Part shown: positions 59,686 to 64,000 of the stretch, piece after piece | How the letters are laid out: every line of letters begins with the position of its first letter | Position numbering within the stretch: the stretch's first letter is position 1 | Source of the DNA: Torymus aiolomorphi | Lineage: Eukaryota; Arthropoda; Insecta; Hymenoptera; Torymidae | Direction of reading: 5' to 3' | DNA length: 64,000 bases | NCBI GenBank assembly: GCA_036365515.1 | Contig: CM070877.1 | Coordinates: 85,100,522-85,164,521, forward strand | The notes under the pieces: model-generated | Seen by the model: the letters and a program-made list of their open reading frames with translations, nothing else | Told to the model about the DNA's origin: nothing | Databases searched by the model: none | Translations under genes and position numbers: made by a program

Positions 59686-60891
59686 ATGGACGATATATTA
59701 AACGTACAGTCATCTGTGGAATTCGATGAATCTGTCGCTTATTATGAAGTGCATGCACATCAGCCTTACACTTCGTCAGCTTTCAATAACAGTGATGAAA
59801 TTCGTATCGCCATACAGCATCAAGATCTCTACCTTCTACCTTCACGCAGTTCATTACATATTCATGGCCGATTATTAAAAGCAGATGGTACCGCAGCAGT
59901 TATCACAAAGCTTGTAAACAACGCCCTCTGTCATCTTTTTGAAGAAATCCGATATGAAATTAATGCTGTAGATATTGATAAATGTAAAAATGTTGGTTTG
60001 ACAAGTCTAATGACGGGTTTGATATCGTTCAATCCTACGCAAAACTTGGAAAACGCAGGCTGGATTGATATTGCAGAAAGTCAGCAAATAACCGATAATG
60101 CTGGCTACTTTGATGTGTCCATACCACTAAGTATGATTCTCGGCTTTGCGGAAGACTATCGTAAAATTATAGTCAATTGCAAACATGAGCTTGTTCTCAC
60201 AAGATCGAAGAATGATGTAAATGCTATTGTGCAAACGCAAGCAGAAGAGTTCAAAATTAACCTTATTAAAATTGAATGGTTAATGCCACATGTGCTATTA
60301 TCCGATAAGCATAAAATACGACTCCTTCATTACATACAGAAGGAAACTCCCATTGCTATGAGTTTCCATAGTTGGAAGCTGTATGAGTATCCATTACTCC
60401 CAACCACATCGCAGCATGTTTGGACAGTTAAGACATCGAATCAATTAGAAAAACCACGATTCTTCATTTTAGGCTTTCAGACCAATCGTAAAGGACAAAA
60501 TGGAGCTATCGCTAGCCGTTTTGACCATTGCAAAATAAGTAATGTGAAACTATTTCTCAATTCTCAATACTATCCTTACGGAAATCTTAATCTAAATATT
60601 GATCAAAATCAATATGCTTTATTATACGATATGTATATTAACTTTCAAAATGCGTATTACGGAAAAGAAATTGAACCTATGCTCAAAAAAGGGGACTATA
60701 TACAAAATGCTCCTTTAGTTGTCACTGACTGCTCAAAACAGAACAAGTCGCTGAAGCAGGCCCCAGTTGATGTTCGTCTTAAATTTGAAGCTAAAGAAAA
60801 TTATCCAGCACAGACATCAGCCTACTGCTTGATTTTACATGATATTATCGAATATAATCCCATAAGTGGAGATATTAAGAAATTAGTCTAG
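59686..60891 (+). CDS. Major capsid protein (hexon-like, double jelly roll)
   Basis: 401 aa, starting MDDILNVQSSVEFDESVAY. Typical blocks are SDEIRIAIQHQDLYLLPSRS, NNALCHLFEEIRYEIN, GLISFNPTQNLENAGW, then FFILGFQTNRKGQNGAIAS and DVRLKFEAKENYPAQTSAYC. Known for Polintons: the gene after the penton gene encodes the double-jelly-roll major capsid protein that builds the icosahedral shell. The frame is fully open, with no stops or frameshifts. An AATAAA-type signal follows near 60990. Confidence 0.9.
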   Translation: MDDILNVQSSVEFDESVAYYEVHAHQPYTSSAFNNSDEIRIAIQHQDLYLLPSRSSLHIHGRLLKADGTAAVITKLVNNALCHLFEEIRYEINAVDIDKCKNVGLTSLMTGLISFNPTQNLENAGWIDIAESQQITDNAGYFDVSIPLSMILGFAEDYRKIIVNCKHELVLTRSKNDVNAIVQTQAEEFKINLIKIEWLMPHVLLSDKHKIRLLHYIQKETPIAMSFHSWKLYEYPLLPTTSQHVWTVKTSNQLEKPRFFILGFQTNRKGQNGAIASRFDHCKISNVKLFLNSQYYPYGNLNLNIDQNQYALLYDMYINFQNAYYGKEIEPMLKKGDYIQNAPLVVTDCSKQNKSLKQAPVDVRLKFEAKENYPAQTSAYCLILHDIIEYNPISGDIKKLV

Positions 60892-61177
60892 AGATTTTGG
60901 TGCCACCTTTAAGAAGAGATTGTATTTAATGTACACTTTAATGCTAATATAATATGAAAACTTATACAACACTTGTAAAAAATTATGTTTAATAAACTTC
61001 ATGAATATCATATATTACTGTTTTAATTTCTTTTACCCATAGATCCCTTTGGAAATCATCGAATAAATTGCTAGCGTGAAGTATTCGCTTATAGCATGCG
61101 GTGTATAAGCTTGTCCACGCGACCGATGCGCACACGGCATCACACGATGAGCGCGCCGCGGTGATCAGCTGATCAGC
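60892..61177. other. Non-coding segment between major capsid gene and right inverted repeat
   Basis: It holds the 3' end of the capsid transcript, with an AATAAAC-type signal near 60990, and no gene. Confidence 0.6.
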
Positions 61178-61610
61178 GCGGTAAATATCTTACCAGCGAC
61201 GATAGACTAATGCCCGCGAAAGTCAGCTCATCAACGCGGTAAATATACTTACACGCGGTATATGCTAATGACCGCGGAAATCAGCTAGCCACCGCGGTAA
61301 TTTGCTCATCTCTGCGCGCCCGCCGCGCGAATCAGCTCATCCCCGCGGTCGTCCAGCTTGTCACCGCGGTAAGATGCTAGTACCCGCGCGCGCGGCCCGT
61401 CGCTCGTAAATAAACATTTGACCTTCATGCAAAAATGTGACAATAAAATACGAATAAATTTTATTCGATGACGCCATTACAAATAGAAGGGTAGAAGATT
61501 CTCGAAAGTGGGCGGAGCCTCACCTCCTCGTCTCAACCTATCAGAACGCTACATAGGTCGGCCGGTGGCCGAGTGGTGGGGGGTCGCAGAACTGTCCTAG
61601 TTATACTACT
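61178..61610 (-). repeat. Right inverted repeat of the Polinton
   Basis: This is the inverted partner of 47661-48113, clearly more than 90 percent identical by eye. The same CCGCGG plus AGCTGAT series is at its inner end (61178-61390). The two arms have stayed alike despite gene decay elsewhere. Confidence 0.93.
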
Positions 61611-61986
61611 TCCAAAATAATGTGATACATACTATGATATTTCAAAACGGTAAAATCTTCAAAACTGAATTTAAACCACAGTTTCCTGCATGCTTTAGTT
61701 GATTTTGCTGAACATCTTTAATTTCTGAATCTATCGAAATTTAATTTTTATAAGCATTTTGTCTGAATTTGCTTAATTGATAGGTATAATTTGCTTTGGT
61801 TATACGTAGTTTGAGATTTGCATTCTTCCTTATGTCATAAAATAGGTTGTGAAATATTAAACCGATTTTTAGTATCGCAATCACTCTCCTGTCGATAGTT
61901 GATGTATTAATAAATATCGATACATGTATCTTGTAGTAAAATTAGTGCTCAATTGAAATCCTTCTTAATCTGATTATTTCTTTATT

Positions 61987-62343
61987 TTAAGTAATGGAAC
62001 TACTGTTTTTATCTAGTTTTAAAAACACGGAAGGAAGTTTTGCGTCATACAAATAGCTTTCTTTTCTGTTATAAGAAGATTTACAGCAATTAAGAATTAT
62101 TGATTCTGGCTGACTTGATTGAGCAGTGTCGTTTTCTGGGTTACTTATCTTTGAAATGGAATTACAAATTGATATAGAATTTTTAGATGAATCATCATTT
62201 TTGTGCGATATACGTTTTGCATTTATTAAATTTTTGTAAAGAAACTTTATCTGCCTCACAATCGTTGAAATTTTCACATTATTACTTTGGTTGTTTGGTA
62301 ACGAAACTTGGAAGTTTTCTACTAGATTATCGTTTTGAGACAT
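61987..62343 (-). CDS. Open frame of unknown identity (118 aa)
   Basis: MSQNDNLVENFQVSLPNNQS... is Ser/Asn-rich with a short helical stretch (IVRQIKFLYKNLINAKRIS). It lies just outside the Polinton. I do not recognise it. The composition is that of AT-rich non-coding DNA as well as of retroelement linker regions. It may be a remnant of the retroelement whose gag-like fragment lies further right. Confidence 0.25.
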   Translation of the reverse strand: MSQNDNLVENFQVSLPNNQSNNVKISTIVRQIKFLYKNLINAKRISHKNDDSSKNSISICNSISKISNPENDTAQSSQPESIILNCCKSSYNRKESYLYDAKLPSVFLKLDKNSSSIT

Positions 62344-62509
62344 ATTAATTTGTATATAATCAGAATTTGAAAGCGAGTTAAGAATTGCAAATTAATTTTT
62401 TCGTTTTCATGAAAGGAGTTATTTAGAGATTTGTGTCTTGATTGATTAAGAAAAACTAGATTTTCAGTTCATTTACTCAAATCGATTGGTTTATTTCTCT
62501 ATAGGGGTA

Positions 62510-62830
62510 GAAATAAAAAACCAGTCCTTGACCGCAGTGAACTATTAACGTTTATTTTTGCCGACGTTTCGGGCACTTATCTGTGCCCGTTTTCAAGGCT
62601 GTAATTACACAATTTACTAAATAAATTTACAAGTTACACTCACATTATATAGACGAATATCTCACAGCTTTTTAACAACTCACCAAACGCAAATAATTAA
62701 CTTGGTTACAATACGCAGGTGATTGACCGCGTCAAAATAAATACATAGTTTATTTTGTTTCGTAGTGAGACTCGTCGTCGTCAATTTCTCGGAACGTTAA
62801 AGCGCCAGGCGCGAGAGCCGCAAGTATTTA
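62510..62830. repeat. Retroelement-end-like repeat with CGTTTCGGGCAC hairpin
   Basis: GACGTTTCGGGCACTTATCT followed by GTGCCCGTTTTCAAGG forms a GGGCAC/GTGCCC stem. Such GAAACGTCGG words with a hairpin are common near ends of arthropod repeats, including Penelope-like elements. No RT is present, so the class is open. Confidence 0.35.
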
Positions 62831-63025
62831 TACTAAATATTGCGCAAGTCCTTGGGGGGGGGGGGGGGGATCAGTGGAGGTGATACTATCCACAAGTTTC
62901 TTATGAGTCTTTTTTTTATACTTATATTTTTTGATTAAATTTATGCCGTGTTTGTAACAATTTTTTAAAAATTCAATATCAGTTTTTCTATTAATTATTA
63001 TTTCTCTATATTTAACTTTACTCAT
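62828..63025 (-). CDS. Short Lys-rich open frame (65 aa), doubtful
   Basis: MSKVKYREIIINRKTDIEFLKNC... runs into a G16 run (62854-62869), which supplies a Pro run. The N-terminal 45 residues look more protein-like than the tail. Unknown; possibly a fragment of the repeat at its left. Confidence 0.2.
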   Translation of the reverse strand: MSKVKYREIIINRKTDIEFLKNCYKHGINLIKKYKYKKKTHKKLVDSITSTDPPPPPQGLAQYLV

Positions 63026-63439
63026 GTATGGTTGTTCTTGAGCTATTAATTACACATATTTTGCATTTCAGCTAACCTTGTGCCTTGTTTCTGAAGAATT
63101 ATTTTTATTGATACCTTCATTGAAAATTCTGACTCTGAATATTTCCTTTACTCAAAATACTACTTATTTGTAATTATTTTTGAATAGTTAATCTTACTAT
63201 TTCTTTGAGTTCAAAAAGAACTTGAATATTTATTTAAGTATGTCTAAGATTTTCTGTCTATTATTTTATTTTGAAAAATTGTATTATATAAATTACTATT
63301 ACATAAAACAAAAATATTATTGATCAGTTTTAATATTTGAAATACTTAGATATATTTCTATATTTATTTATTGTTGTTAGTGAGAAGGGCTCAATAGATA
63401 CGATTCTGGTTGATTTTTGTGAGCGAATACTTTTCCATT
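63026..63439. other. No feature recognised
   Basis: AT-rich sequence with no visible gene or repeat. Confidence 0.5.
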
Positions 63440-64000
63440 GATTTTCAATAGAATTTCTGTTATGATCTTCTTTATGACATTAATATTATTGACGAGTGTA
63501 ATAATGAATATTGTTTAGCTGCATGTCCAAGTTTAAAACAATTTTCACAAGTTGTGGAAGAAACGTTATCTAATTTAATTTGACACTGGAAATTGACATG
63601 TTCCATCTCTGGACTCATGTAACATGGACTTACAGATTGTTAGTGATTCTAATTTTTATTTGATATGTCTAGCATTATGAACTGTTTGAATAAATGTATC
63701 AGAAATTTCAAAGGTATTAGTAATTGTTTGATTAAGTTTTTCTACAAAATTTACTTCTAAAATAGCTTTTACTATAGTTGTAAAAAGGGAAAAGTTTTCA
63801 TCAATCTTATTTTTATATTGATAGTAGTTTGTAACTTGATTTCAAGGTATTGTGATTTTATTTGCAAATGTTAGAACCTTTTTTCGCCTTTGAGGTGATC
63901 AACAGTTTCTAGCGATTCCTTTAATAGGTTTACCAAATTATCTATTTGAACTGTCATTTTATTAGATAGGTGAATTTTAAAATTTTCGTTTTATTTAGAA
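63440..64000 (-). pseudogene. Decayed gag-like fragment with zinc knuckle
   Basis: On the minus strand an ATG near 63957 opens MTVQIDNLVNLLKESLETVD. After frameshifts and stops, pieces such as KAILEVNFVEKLNQTITNTF and CENCFKLGHAAKQY are readable. The last is a CX2CX4HX4 knuckle in which the final Cys is Tyr. This looks like a nucleocapsid-type protein of a retroelement (LTR Gag or non-LTR ORF1). The clade cannot be decided. Confidence 0.5.

Larger units (their letters stand above)
47661..61610. mobile_element. Maverick/Polinton (adintovirus-like) element, complete ends
   Basis: It is 13,950 bp, starting AGTAGTATAACTAGGACAG and ending with the inverted copy. The 6-bp duplication TCCAAA (47655-47660 and 61611-61616) is perfect; 6-bp duplications and AG-starting ends are typical of Polintons. 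Gene content is diagnostic: protein-primed DNA polymerase B, retroviral-type integrase with chromodomain, packaging ATPase, adenain-like protease, and penton- and hexon-like capsid proteins. A PLA2-domain protein, as in adintoviruses, is added. Polymerase and capsid blocks are on the plus strand; integrase and ATPase are on the minus strand. It has been damaged mainly in the left third. Confidence 0.95.

Overview
This is eukaryotic, almost certainly arthropod (probably insect) DNA, built almost entirely of transposable elements and repeats. I recognise no host gene. The evidence is AT-rich intergenic sequence, Gypsy and BEL/Pao LTR retrotransposons, a non-LTR retrotransposon, DNA transposons and MITEs, and a Maverick/Polinton (adintovirus-like) element with insect-type gene content. 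No species can be named from the sequence alone.

Region 1 to 26.4 kb is a nest four levels deep. A degraded BEL/Pao element on the minus strand (RT, protease, Gag; 22.8-26.4 kb) is abutted by a Gypsy element whose 5' LTR is cut by the window start and whose 3' LTR ends at 22820. The gag gene of that Gypsy element is split at codon level by a 12.6-kb insertion (2670-15312). This insertion has Transib-like ends (CACT...) and a perfect 5-bp duplication, CGCCG. Inside it, side by side in a TA-rich stretch, sit three related but divergent DNA transposons (A, B, C). Each has its own long (about 430-550 bp) terminal inverted repeats and a broken copy of the same kind of transposase-like protein, with DFSENY, TDGA and HGK..CDG signatures.

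Region 26.4 to 47.6 kb holds TTAA-flanked non-coding elements, a MITE of the element-B family with a perfect ATATAT duplication, foldback and palindromic elements, minisatellites, a tRNA-like Pol III unit, two LTR-like segments, unusual short direct-repeat arrays, and a 5'-truncated non-LTR retrotransposon.

Region 47.66 to 61.61 kb is a complete-ended Polinton of 13,950 bp, with a 6-bp duplication TCCAAA, inverted repeats of about 0.45 kb, and divergent gene blocks. The left part carries the protein-primed DNA polymerase, which has about eleven stops or frameshifts. The middle carries, on the minus strand, an integrase (its C terminus interrupted by a MITE), a fiber-like small protein, two unknown proteins and a packaging ATPase (one frameshift). 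The right part carries an intact structural module on the plus strand: PLA2-domain capsid protein, adenain-like protease, penton-like minor capsid protein, a small basic protein, and the major capsid protein. The contrast between a ruined polymerase and an undamaged capsid module is the most interesting feature of the window.

The last 2.4 kb holds repeat remnants and a decayed gag-like fragment with a zinc knuckle.
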